DNA of 64,000 nt from NCBI GenBank assembly GCA_029261235.1, contig JAJDBS010000169.1:1-64000 (forward strand). Direction: 5' to 3'. The position numbers and the translations under genes are program-made. Below, piece by piece: positions 20,987-31,900 of this stretch. Position 1 is the first letter of the stretch; every line of letters begins with the position of its first letter. The stretch comes from Nitrospirales bacterium. GTDB taxonomy: Bacteria > Nitrospirota > Nitrospiria > Nitrospirales > UBA8639. The notes below the pieces were generated by a model, which saw nothing but the letters and a program-made list of their open reading frames with translations, searched no databases and was not told the DNA's origin.

Positions 20987-22072
20987 TTACATGCTAGGTT
21001 TTACTACGTTAGTCCCACTTTTAGTCACACCTTTGATCTGAAAACCCCCTTCCTTCTCCTGGACAATCAGTGATCCACGATTGATGGCTGAAGCCATGTG
21101 ATCTTGTACGAGGTGGAGGTATCGCATGGTGGTGTGAATGGAACGGTGCCCAAGAATTTTGGACACGGTGACTAAATCCACTCCTGCCAACAATCGACGG
21201 GTGGCACCGGTATGCCGAAGCACATGCCATGACCCCGTCAACCCGGCCTTCCGCAGGATTCGTTCGAGGTGTTCACCGGCGGCGTAAGGATTCTTGGGTT
21301 TCAAGGAATCATGAGGTTGCGGAAAGACCCAGGGGCTTTCAAGTGCCGAATCAAAAGAGCGAAGGAGAGACAGCGCTTGGTCGCTGAGTGGAACCCGCCG
21401 CGTTTGCTTGCTCTTGCTCAAGGGAATGGTCAAGACTTTGGTTTCAAAGTTGACGTGTTCCCATCGTAGAAAAAATTGTTCGCTCGCTCGTAAGCAGGTT
21501 TCAATCGCAAAGTGCACTTCTTGCCAGGCGTGAGGTGCCATAAGTTGGTGCACCGTATTGAGTTCGGCCTCGCTAAAGAATCGATCTTGTTGCACTTCAG
21601 GGAAAAACTTAATGCCCTTCATGGGGTGGCGCAGAAGTTTTCCATCGTTCACAGCCAAGGTGAACATACGGCGTAAGGCCGAAAGATATCGATTAATGGT
21701 GGATGGCTTCCAATCCCCAGTGGTTACCATTTTTGCTTGATGACAGCGAATATCTTCGCTAGAAATTTCTGAGAGAAAACGGTCACCAAAGATCGTTGCC
21801 CAGTATTTTGACCGTTGCTCCTCATGCTGCTTGTCTCTATTGGTGGTTCCTTCTAGGCAACGATCTATCCACGATTTTAAGGTGATCGGTCGAACGCGCT
21901 CAGGTTGATATCGGCCTTCGAGAATTTCAGCCTGTAATCGAGTATAGACAGCCTTCCCTTGTGCTTTACTTGCCACGCGAATCAGGCGTTCCTTCCCATG
22001 ATGTTTAATCCGGACATACCATTTCCCTGAATCCTTGGGTTTTTCTAGGAGTCCCTGAATCTTCTTAGCCAT
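20987..22072 (-). CDS. int: Tyrosine recombinase/phage-type integrase
   Basis: HVLRHTGATRRLLAGVDLVTVSKILGHRSIHTTMRYLHL (R-H-R-H/Y motifs); immediately downstream of tRNA-Leu. Confidence 0.95.
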   Translation of the reverse strand: MAKKIQGLLEKPKDSGKWYVRIKHHGKERLIRVASKAQGKAVYTRLQAEILEGRYQPERVRPITLKSWIDRCLEGTTNRDKQHEEQRSKYWATIFGDRFLSEISSEDIRCHQAKMVTTGDWKPSTINRYLSALRRMFTLAVNDGKLLRHPMKGIKFFPEVQQDRFFSEAELNTVHQLMAPHAWQEVHFAIETCLRASEQFFLRWEHVNFETKVLTIPLSKSKQTRRVPLSDQALSLLRSFDSALESPWVFPQPHDSLKPKNPYAAGEHLERILRKAGLTGSWHVLRHTGATRRLLAGVDLVTVSKILGHRSIHTTMRYLHLVQDHMASAINRGSLIVQEKEGGFQIKGVTKSGTNVVKPSM

Positions 22073-22117
22073 AGTTCGTTTTCCTTTTTTTGGAAAATGG
22101 TTGAATCGGCATCCTGA

Positions 22118-22810
22118 TTAGGTGTTTTTTGTTCCCTTTGGACGGCCACGCTTTCCATACCGGTTGGGCGGGGTCTTGCGTTTACGACGCTGCATCACAC
22201 GGGTTGCACAACGGTTACTACAAAAAATTTGATCGATTCGCTTGGCAAGGAAAAATTGCTTACAGGCTGAACATGAACTGATGTTTGGCACGAATTGTCC
22301 GAGTAGTAATATGAGATTGATCCGAAACAGAAATTCCCTATCCTTTATCCAGACTGTGAATACGACAGATTGTTTGCCCTGAATAACTTGAAATTTTGCA
22401 GCGAAATCCATTGGGACGTGTTCTGCAAAAATATGGTCAATCATGAAAGGCGAAGCCCGAGCTAATGATTTTGAATGTAGAAATGAGTGGAAGATTTTGT
22501 GTGCCTCGGATTGATACTTTGTCGCTTCTTTCTTACTTGGAAGCCTGGGATATTGGTCGTTTGGGATAGATTCAAAAAAGCTTCTTGAATTAATAGCGAG
22601 AAAACATGTTCCACGTTGGAATTGAGGAAAGTAGAAAGAGAAGACTGAAATCTCTACTTGGAGCTTGTTCCAGTCTTTTTCTTGGAGACTCTCTATGACA
22701 GTTTCATTCACGAATCGCACCATCCATTTTAATGCCAGGCGAGGGGTTCCTGTGATTCGTGTTTTGGCTTCTTCAATTTTTCCCTTGAGGCTTGAGTCCA
22801 GTTGTAACAT
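22118..22810 (-). CDS. CGNR/zinc-finger-like protein
   Basis: C-terminal CSACKQFFLAKRIDQIFCSNRCATRVMQRRKRK resembles the CGNR zinc finger; start placed at MLQLDSS. Confidence 0.55.
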   Translation of the reverse strand: MLQLDSSLKGKIEEAKTRITGTPRLALKWMVRFVNETVIESLQEKDWNKLQVEISVFSFYFPQFQRGTCFLAINSRSFFESIPNDQYPRLPSKKEATKYQSEAHKIFHSFLHSKSLARASPFMIDHIFAEHVPMDFAAKFQVIQGKQSVVFTVWIKDREFLFRINLILLLGQFVPNISSCSACKQFFLAKRIDQIFCSNRCATRVMQRRKRKTPPNRYGKRGRPKGTKNT

Positions 22811-22881
22811 TCCGTATCTCCTTCCGCGGAAGTATTTGTCACATCCTAAATTTGCTTGAGCATGTTGCGCTGTGACTTTTA

Positions 22882-22914
22882 ATGTTGTAATTGACAATAT
22901 CTAATATACAACAT
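22882..22914. promoter_or_regulatory. Inverted repeat, candidate operator between divergent island genes
   Basis: ATGTTGTA (22882-22889) and TACAACAT (22907-22914), perfect 8-bp arms around attgacaatatctaata, between the 22118..22810 (-) and 22978 (+) genes. Confidence 0.5.
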
Positions 22915-22977
22915 AAAGTCCAGTAAATCGTATGTCGGCAACTCAAAGAGCCATTTGAAAAGAAAGGAAGTTGGGAG

Positions 22978-23175
22978 ATGAGTAGCAATAAGAACCTAAA
23001 AATTGCGGAGTTTGCAAAACGAGTGGGGTACAAAGTTAGTACCATTCGCAAAAAAGTTTGGCGAAGAGAATTGGACTCAATCAAAGTAGGGCGGCTTGTA
23101 TTAATACCTGAAGAGGAAGTTGCTCGTCTCCTGTCGGATTTCAGGCCACGAGTTGAAATTGCCCCCAGAGAATGA
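22978..23175 (+). CDS. Small helix-turn-helix protein, excisionase/AlpA-like
   Basis: KIAEFAKRVGYKVSTIRKKVWRRELDSIKVGRLVLIPEEEVARLL: MerR/excisionase-type HTH. Confidence 0.75.
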   Translation: MSSNKNLKIAEFAKRVGYKVSTIRKKVWRRELDSIKVGRLVLIPEEEVARLLSDFRPRVEIAPRE

Positions 23176-23299
23176 TGATCTCGATTGTTAGAACGCAGAG
23201 GCCCTTTCTCTTAAGAAGCAAATCGAAAGCATATTTACCTGTACCCTACTGGCACGCAAGGGATTTCCTGATGTCCGGACTATCACTATTCTTTTCACT

Positions 23300-23989
23300 G
23301 TGTGGAAGTCGGCGGACTGGGAATCAGAACCAAGAGGGCTAATGCCAACACTATCAAAAATGCAGCGGTATTTTTGCGTGAAGGACTTTGAAAAATTGCA
23401 GCATTATAAGCACCGTAACCCTCCTTGGGTGAAACTCTATTACGAAATTCTCGACGACGAGAACTTTATTTCCTTGTCAATTGAGTCTCGCCACCTCCTT
23501 GTCATGCTTTTTTTAATTGCCTCAAAGCGGGATAATGTGATTCCACTTGACACTGAATATTTAAAAAAAGTTATGCGAGTAGACGAGGACCCCGATCTAA
23601 CGCCGCTTTTTGCAAAGGGATTTCTGCTAGCACTTAGCAAGCAGGGTGCAAGCAAGAGAATCGCCAATCGCCTGCCAAATGTTCTGACAGAGGCAGAGAA
23701 AGAGAAGAAAAGAGAAAAAAAAGAGTCAGAGTTAGAGGCGAAAATGAATCATGGGGATAATTCTAAGTCCTTCGAAGAAAAAACTACGAAGAAAGATGGG
23801 CTATTGAGGAGTGTAGAAAATTCTCTTTCATATGAAACTTTATCGGGCTCGAGCATAAAGAAGGACCTAGAATTTGACCCACCGCTATCGAACTCAGATG
23901 CAAAGCGTTTTCTGGGCAATCTTAAGAGTTCGTTGGGGAAAAGATCCGAGGGCTTTACCAGCTTAACTCACGGGTTGAAATCTCGGTAG
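23300..23989 (+). CDS. Phage/integrative-element replication-like protein
   Basis: HYKHRNPPWVKLYYEILDDENFISLSIESRHLLVMLFLIASKRDNVIPLDTEYLKKVM resembles the N-terminal domain common in phage replication/primosome-loading proteins; start uncertain. Confidence 0.5.
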   Translation: MWKSADWESEPRGLMPTLSKMQRYFCVKDFEKLQHYKHRNPPWVKLYYEILDDENFISLSIESRHLLVMLFLIASKRDNVIPLDTEYLKKVMRVDEDPDLTPLFAKGFLLALSKQGASKRIANRLPNVLTEAEKEKKREKKESELEAKMNHGDNSKSFEEKTTKKDGLLRSVENSLSYETLSGSSIKKDLEFDPPLSNSDAKRFLGNLKSSLGKRSEGFTSLTHGLKSR

Positions 23990-24221
23990 CATGCATCACT
24001 GGGCTTGAGCCCATCCTGTCGTGGGCAGGTGGACCTTGATGGGCGGTCGAATTTTTCTGGGGCAATAGCCGTGCAAGGTGTTGGTGAGAAGGCGAGGTGC
24101 CCGGAGTGTATCGCGATGGACCAGGCGCGAATGCCCACAAAACCTCTATGATGCCAATGAATGAGATGGTTAGTGTGTGTTTCCAGAAAGCCCATTTCCC
24201 CTTTGACCTGTCAGAGGGTTA

Positions 24222-24475
24222 CGGGTCCTTCTGGGACTTTTTCCATGCGGGGAGCCGGGCGCGCACGAAAGGGCTAGTTTGTGATTTTTTTATTTGGTTG
24301 ACATTTGTTGACAGTTGACAAAATGGAAATATAGCAAGAGAAGAAATTCTTTTTAGAGAGTATTGAACTAGCAATGGGAAATTGGACGACACTTAGTTCA
24401 GTCTCGGGTCCTTCTGGGACTCTTACTCTGCGGGGTCCCGCACGCGCACATACAAACTAATTTCTGGGATTTGAA
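24222..24475. repeat. Two imperfect direct repeats of ~70 bp, 183 bp apart
   Basis: Copy 1 from 24222: cgggtccttctgggactttttccatgcggggagccgggcgcgcacgaaagggctagtttgtga; copy 2 from 24405: cgggtccttctgggactcttactctgcggggtcccgcacgcgcacatacaaactaatttctggga. Confidence 0.75.
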
Positions 24476-24756
24476 AGGGAGTAACGGGTAACCTTTGCGC
24501 TTTTCCAACAATTAACAAATGACTATTGGGGGTTTCGAGGTGTCCGATATCCTGGGGGAAGATCAATCAAATACGTGAACAGTAATTTTGGCAAAAGAGG
24601 GTGTTAGAGAACTAATAGTAACTAGCCTAGATTTATTTAGAGTCGTGGGAGTAAACTTCGTCAGCGTAGGGGGGGACATGAAGGCCTCACTCAAATTTAT
24701 TCACTAGATAGTTTGGCTAGATGCTGGAACTGGGGTGAAACAAAGGAGTGTATGTG

Positions 24757-25359
24757 ATGCGACAAAAGTTTATCAGTTTCATTGGAGCAGTCTTGTCGAT
24801 ACTGTTGATAGGTAGCCAAGCCGCTGCGACTTCAATCTCTGTGGATGCGGATCCAGGGGCCGCTGGAATACAAAACACGGTGACGGTGATGCCCGGTAGT
24901 AGTTTTATGGTGGATATTGTGGTGGATATTATGGCTCCAGCGACCCTCAACGCCTTTCAGTTTGATTTAAACTTTGATGGCGGGCTTTTAACTCCCACCA
25001 ATGTGGTCGATGGCGGATTCCTTTTAGCGCCGGTATTTGCCGTACCAAGTATCCTCGGAGCTATGTCAGTTCAGTTTGCAGAGGCTACGCTGATTCCTGT
25101 CGGTGCCTCTGGAATGGGAACGTTAGCCACGATTACCTTCGATGCACTGGGTTCGGGAATGAGTCCGTTGACGTTGAGTAATGTCATCTTTTCTGCCCCC
25201 TTTGGCATGCCCCTCGCAATAGATCAGCAAAATAATGGGAGTGTCAATATCGCGCAGGGTAATCCGCCTCCTATCCCAGAACCAGCAACGCTCTTGTTGT
25301 TCGGAACAGGGTTAGCTGGCCTGGCTTTCTGGCGCTATCGCAAGGGGGTAAAAGTCTAA
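24757..25359 (+). CDS. PEP-CTERM sorting-domain protein with cohesin-like domain
   Basis: Signal peptide; SISVDADPGAAG...PGSSFMVDIVVDIMAPATLNAFQFDLNFDGGLLTP...GTLATITFDALGSGMSPLTLSNV (cohesin-like pattern); C-terminal IPEPATLLLFGTGLAGLAFWRYRKG. Confidence 0.8.
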   Translation: MRQKFISFIGAVLSILLIGSQAAATSISVDADPGAAGIQNTVTVMPGSSFMVDIVVDIMAPATLNAFQFDLNFDGGLLTPTNVVDGGFLLAPVFAVPSILGAMSVQFAEATLIPVGASGMGTLATITFDALGSGMSPLTLSNVIFSAPFGMPLAIDQQNNGSVNIAQGNPPPIPEPATLLLFGTGLAGLAFWRYRKGVKV

Positions 25360-25902
25360 GTCTGATCAAAAGCGTTTGCTCGGGTTCCCTTTTCAGGAGT
25401 TTGTTTACAAATTCAATTGAAGGTTGTTGGGTACAAGACCGGTAATACAGGTTCAAAGGAGGGATTGATTATAATTCTAATGAAGGCGACGCTTATCAAG
25501 TTCTCATTGGTTGCGTGGAGGACAACTACTCTCAAAGCCCTATCCGAATGTGGATGGTTCTTAATCCGTCAGATGTTCCTCGCCTCTCGATTCATCAAAA
25601 TCATCAGTAGGCAGGAAAGCTTTCTTCAGGTGCTGTGACAGCAGGAAGGCTGTTTAGGACTTTCACCCACCTCTCTCTTATGAAATACCGAAACATATAA
25701 TTAGCCTTTAAATTACTCCTTGACTTTTAAGTCGAATGATTTATTCTCTTGAACCTTTCAATCTGAAAATCAAGGACTGTGAAAATCAAAGGACTGACAC
25801 GAAATAGCCGAGCTCGTATTGGAAGGTAGTTGCTTGTAGATGAAAGCTGGCAGGGCATATTTAATGACTCTGTCGTAACAGTAGCCAAACCTATTTTTTT
25901 AG

Positions 25903-28900
25903 GTGCTTAGTACTATGCCCACCCCCAGGCAAATGGCCAATGCGAATCATTGGCTAGTATCCCGCTTATCCCTCTTATTGATAGTTGGGCTGTCCAGCCT
26001 CTTCTTGCTTCCTACCAACCTGTGGGCCTCCCACGATCCAGATTTGAATGACGATGGCATCGTCAATATTTTAGACATTTCCCTGGCAGGCAGTTGTTTC
26101 GGTCAGGATCCCACCAGCAATACCCAATGTCAGATTGCCGACCTGAACCATGATAATGCGATTGATCTGACAGATATCAACATTCTGTCAGGCAGTTTTG
26201 GGCAAACGTTTCCCATTGATCCCACTAATCCGAATGACATAGACGACGATGGTGATGGCTTCACGGAAGCCCAAGGCGACTGTAACGACGGCAATGCGGC
26301 GATCAACCCCGACGCCACTGATATTCCTGGGAATGACATTGATGAGGATTGCAGTGGCAGTGATGCGCCGCTCGATCCTCTGGACGTGGACGATGACGGG
26401 GATGGGTTTACCGAAGCTCAAGGCGATTGTAACGACAGCAATGAGGCGATCAACCCCGACGCCACCGATATTCCGGGGAATGACATCGATGAGGATTGCA
26501 GTGGCAGCGATGCGCCGCTCGATCCACTGGATGTGGACGATGACGGGGATGGTTTCACGGAAACGCAAGGCGACTGTAACGATGGCAATGCCGCGATCAA
26601 CCCCGACGCGACCGATATTCCTGGGAATGACATTGATGAAAACTGTGATGGCCAGGATGCGCCGCTCGATCCTCTGGACGTGGACAATGACGGGGATGGG
26701 TTTACCGAGACGCAAGGCGACTGTAACGACAGCAATGCGGCGATCAACCCCGACGCGACTGATATTCCGGGCAATGGCATCGATGAAGATTGTGATGGGG
26801 AGGATGCTGCACTTCCAAACATCGCGAGTCTAGAGCCGGCCCAATTAACCATTCTCACAAGTGATAGTGGGACGATGACGGTTCAGATTCAGAATCCCAC
26901 TGTCGGGCAAGAGACATTCATCGATCTTTCTAGTGCTGTTCCCACCATTGTTGACGTTCCGACGCAAGTTTCCATTCAAGCAGGAGAGACGAGTACTACA
27001 TTCCAAGTAACGGGCCTTATGGTTGGCGGCCCTGTTCTCATTACGGCAACGCTCGGCATAAGTTCAGCCACTGCGGAAATTACCGTGGTGGATCAACCAA
27101 CGCCACCAGGCATTGTTGGTCCCTTAGCCGCTGGGTCGACCAACATCACTGGAAGTGGTGTAGCGAATGCGCTCATAGACATTTTGGTGAACACCGTCCA
27201 AGTAAGTATGGGAATAATCGATGCCAATGGGATGTTTGATGTGGTGGTTCCTGTTATACAAACGGGCGATGTGGTACAGGCAACTCAAACCGTCAATGGA
27301 TTCACTAGTGCCCCATCAGTAGAGGTGACGGTCCAACCCATTCCACCAGCACCAATGATCACGGTGCCTGTGGTCGAAGGGATGACGGAGGCACAAGGAA
27401 CAGGTCAACCGGGAGCTACAGTTGACTTGTTTATTAATGGAGCTTCCATCGCTACGGGTGTGGTGCCAAGTACAGGCGCGTTTACCCTTCCAACTCCAGC
27501 CCTCATCGCGGGGCAACAAGTAACGGCCATACAAATGGTTGCGGGAATTAGGAGTATTTCTTCTGCGCCTGTCGCGGTGGTCATGATGCCTGCTCCTCCA
27601 ATTATCACGATTCCTATCGTCGCAGGTGCACAAACCGTCGCGGGAACCGGGGTGAATGGTGCGACAGTCGAAGTGTCGGTGGATGGCAACAATGTGGGGA
27701 CCACGACCGTCAACACATCAAATACCTGGAGCCTTACGCTGGCAATGGCCTTGTTAGCAACAGAAGAAGTTCAAGCCAAACAAGTAGTGAATGATGTGAG
27801 TAGCGCTTTGTCTGCAGCAGTTAAAGTGGTCGCACTGCCCCCGCCGCCAGTTGTCACTGAGCCTGTGGTAGCGGGCAACAGCACAATTTCGGGAACAGGT
27901 TCTAACGGAGCTACGATTGACATCTTCGTTAACAGTGTCAGTGTGGGGACGGCCAGCGTCAACGTTGCGGGTCTGTGGGAGATTCAAGGCTTAGCTGCAT
28001 TGGGGGCCGGGCAGATGATTGAAGCAAGTCAAACAGTGGGTGGTGTGCTAAGCACGTTGTCTGCTCAAGTCACGGTAGTTGCTCCACCACCGCCTCCGGT
28101 CGTGAGTAGCCCCTTGATCACAGGGGAAACCGCTATATCTGGAACGGGGACAGTTGGCGCCTCCGTGGAAGTTTTTGTCGATAATGCTCCCGAAGGGACA
28201 ACCACCGTGGGTATGGCTGGAGCCTGGTCCGTAGCCCTGATGCAAGCGCTTCAAACTGGCCAAGCCGTAACCGCCACTCAAACCGTTTCAGGAATCTCCA
28301 GTTTGGCTTCAGTTTCAGTCACTGCTGTTGCGCCGCCACCTATCCCCACAGTGACAGGCCCGATATTTGATGGGAGGACAGATGTCAACGGGACTGGGAT
28401 TGTTGGTGCGAGCGTCGATGTCTTTATTGATGGATCGAATGTCGGCAGCACAAATGTGGATGCCAATGGTGATTGGGCGCTCATGGTTAGTCCGGTCTTG
28501 CAAACGGGTCAAGCGATAACGGCGACCCAAACAGTAGCAGGCATACCCAGTTCACCTTCAGCACCAATTATCGTAGAAGAAATCGTCCTCACTGAAATTG
28601 AGATCGACCCCTTCCCCACGGCTGCAGTCGAGCTGAACCAAGCCGTCCAATTTTCGGCCAAAGGCATGTTCTCTGATGGAAGTATGGAAGATCCACTAAC
28701 GAACGTGGTCTGGAATAGCGACGCCACCAACATTGTCTCCATCGATACCATTGGGTTAGCAACCGGGCAATCGTTAGGCATGGCTAAAATTCACGCCAGC
28801 CGCGATGGGGTTGACTCGTTGGCGACCATCATGTCGGTCATGACCGCCGGGTCCGTGATCACCAATTTCCAACCAAAATCATCTTCGACTGGCGAATCCA

Positions 28901-31900
28901 TCACGATTATGGGAACAAATCTCTTACCGGCCACGCCGGGAGCGTTGTCGGTGACGCTCGCTCAACAAGGCGGCGGGAGAATCGAAGTACCGGTGACGAC
29001 GTCCCAGGATTCCACTGTCGTATTTACCGTACCCCCTGGAGCGACCACTGGTGATTTGGAAATTCTCATTGATCAACTGCCCGTACTCATACCTCCGTCA
29101 GCAACATTCACGGTCGTGGCATCAAGCAATTTCAGCCTGAGCGTAGAGCCATCTACTGCGGATCTCATTCAAGGACAATCGACAAGCTATAAAGTCACGT
29201 TGGATAGCAACACCGGGTTTACGCAACTGGCAGATCTGAGTGTCTCCGGTCTTCCTGCAGGCGTAACGGCAGATTTTACTCCGCCGCAAATTTCGGCAGA
29301 GCAAACAGCCATACTCACAATCATCGCCCTGGCCGCAGAACCGACCAGTTCAGCCAATCTGCTAGTCTCAGCCTCGGCAACAGTTGATGGCATTCTGCTC
29401 CAAGAAACCGGCAATGCCGCACTCAACATTCAACCAGTCACTACGTCGTTCATCGGGCGCACGGTGGTGGCAGATCCTTTGCAAACGTCCTTAGCAGGGG
29501 TAACGATCAAGATGCTGGGGCAGGATGGAAATGGAGGTTCGACGGGTTGCAGTGGAGAAGCAATTTCAGATGCTGCCGGAAACTTCACCATTTCGAATCT
29601 GCCGGTTGATTGCATCGGCAATCAACTCGTGCGGTTTGACGGAGCAACAGCTACCTTTCCGATTGGCGTGTACGCCGGAGTCGATAAACGCTACAATCTC
29701 GTGCAAGATCAAGTCACACAACCACCCGTTCTTGTGCATCTTCCGCGTATCGATAATGCTGATACCGTGATGGTCCAGCAAAACGCCACTGTTGATCAAT
29801 TCTTTACGTTCCCGACAATTCCGAATCTCTCGATCACCGTGTATGCAGGAACGATCTTTACATTAGAGAATGGCCAACAGCCCAATCCGTTCAAGCTTAC
29901 GGCTATAGAAATTCCAGTGGATCGTTTGCCAGGTGGGAATTTGCCAGCCAGCGCAAATGATGTAATTCCCTTCTTAGTAGGGTTCCAGCCGGCGAATACG
30001 AGGGTGAATCAGCCGGTACCGATCGCCTTCCCAAACACAGCCGCAACGCCGCCAGGGACTCAAGTGCCGCTCACGACACTCGATCCGACACAAGGCATTA
30101 TGGTCAATTACGGCACGGGCACCATCTCTCCAAATGGCACACAAATTCTCCCAGACTCCGATTCCTCGAATTCTGGAAAAAACTTTGGCCTCACCCATTT
30201 AGGTTGGCATGGGGGAAGGCCTCCGGCACCTGTTGATATTCCTGCCCCTCCGCCGCAAGATGTGGGTGGATGTAGTGCGCAGGCTGTGAATTTCAATTCA
30301 GGTCAGGAAGTTCAAATAAACACCGATATTGCATTTCAAGGGGCAAGAGGTTCTTTGATTATTCAGAGGGAATATTGGAGTGGGCGTTCCAATCAAGGTC
30401 CATTTGGGTTGAAAACGAGTCATAATTTTTCTCACAGATTGGACACGAATACTCCTGCGAATAGAGCGCTTATCTCTCTCATTTTGCCGGATGGTAATAG
30501 AATACCTTTTGCTCGTCAGACCGACGGAACGTATATCAATGAAACGACGCCGGCGGTTCGAGGCTCACAAATGCGGGTCGCGTCCAATGGAGAGGTAGAG
30601 CTCAAGTTAAAAAACTGCGATACGATGCTTTTCGTTCCTAGTACATTCCCGCTTGGGTCACTTTTGCAATCTAGAACTGATCGGAATGGCAATCAAATCA
30701 ATATAGAAAGAGATCCGAGTAATCCTGTACGCATAACAAAAATTATTGATCCTGTGGGGCGTTTTCTAACTCTCAGCTATGATCGCATAAATCGTATTAC
30801 CAAGATAAACGATCACACAGGGAGAACTGTTCAGTACACGTATAACCTCCAAGGTACGCTGGAAACTGTCACTGATCCAGAAGGAAAATTAAAGCTATAC
30901 GACTATGATGACCAAAATCGACTGACAAGGATAACCGATGCAAGAGGGCTGATTGTTTCAGAGCTAACCTATGGCAACAATGATCGAGTGGTACAGGAAA
31001 AAATGGCCGATGGTGGGATTATAAAATTCGACTACACTTTTTTGAATCCGCAGGTGCGGACGAGTCGAATTCTTATGACTAAAGTGACAGACCCATTAGG
31101 CCGTGTGACGAAGTATGATTATAACGCTCAGGGGTATCTAAAAAAAGTTACAGATGCATTGGGTCAAATCACGCTGTTCGAAAGAGAGATAGGGACTAAT
31201 TTAATTATCGCTCAGAGAGGGTTCGCTCGATGCACTATCTGTAGACATCCTGGTTCAGGTGATTCTAAATTTACCTACGACAATAATGGGAATGTTCTAA
31301 CCGTAACTAATTCGATGAATGAAACATCTATTTTTACTTATCACCCTATCATTAATAAAGTAACTTCATCCGTGGATCCCTTGGGGCATAAGACTACTGC
31401 TAGTTACGATAACAAAGGTAATCTTTCTGAGCTGGTTGACGAAAATGGAAATGTAACAACTTTTTCTTATAATGGTTTTGGATTGCCTACAAGAGTTATT
31501 GATCCTAATGGGTCAGAAACCCAATTTTCCTATGATGCTGAAGGAAATTTAATAACGGTTACTGATGCTCAAAAGCATGAAACCCGAATGGAATATGATG
31601 TTCTCTCAAGGCATCTCGCAACAATCGATCCTTTGGGAAGGAGACACGAGAAAAAGTATGACAAGCTTAATCGATTAATAGGGGTTAAGGATGCATTTGG
31701 CCAGGAGGCAACTTTCATCTACGACGAAGTGGGTAACGTCCTTAAGATCACTGATCCTAGAGGAAAAAGCAATGTATATACCTATGATAATTTGAATCGC
31801 ATGATTTCACGCACCGATCCTTTAGGACACATTGAAACTTTAGTTTATGATCTTGCGGGAAATCTAGTGGCCCTCACCGATCGAAGAGGCCACAGGAATC

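Noticed and set aside
24097-24318. 73-aa ORF 24097..24318 +
   Set aside because: Overlaps the first GC-rich repeat and reads through low-quality coding sequence; no recognisable domain.
26242-26829. CRISPR-like regularly spaced repeats
   Set aside because: The 147-bp period is in frame inside a protein and units are coding-conserved; no short repeat/unique spacer structure.
26188-26858. Long antisense ORFs (26188..26715 -, 26418..26858 -) and alternate-frame ORF 26249..26833 +
   Set aside because: They are shadows of the 147-bp MopE-like repeats; repeat periodicity divisible by 3 keeps all frames open. Same for 37486..38163 -, 50577..51020 -, 50747..51304 -.
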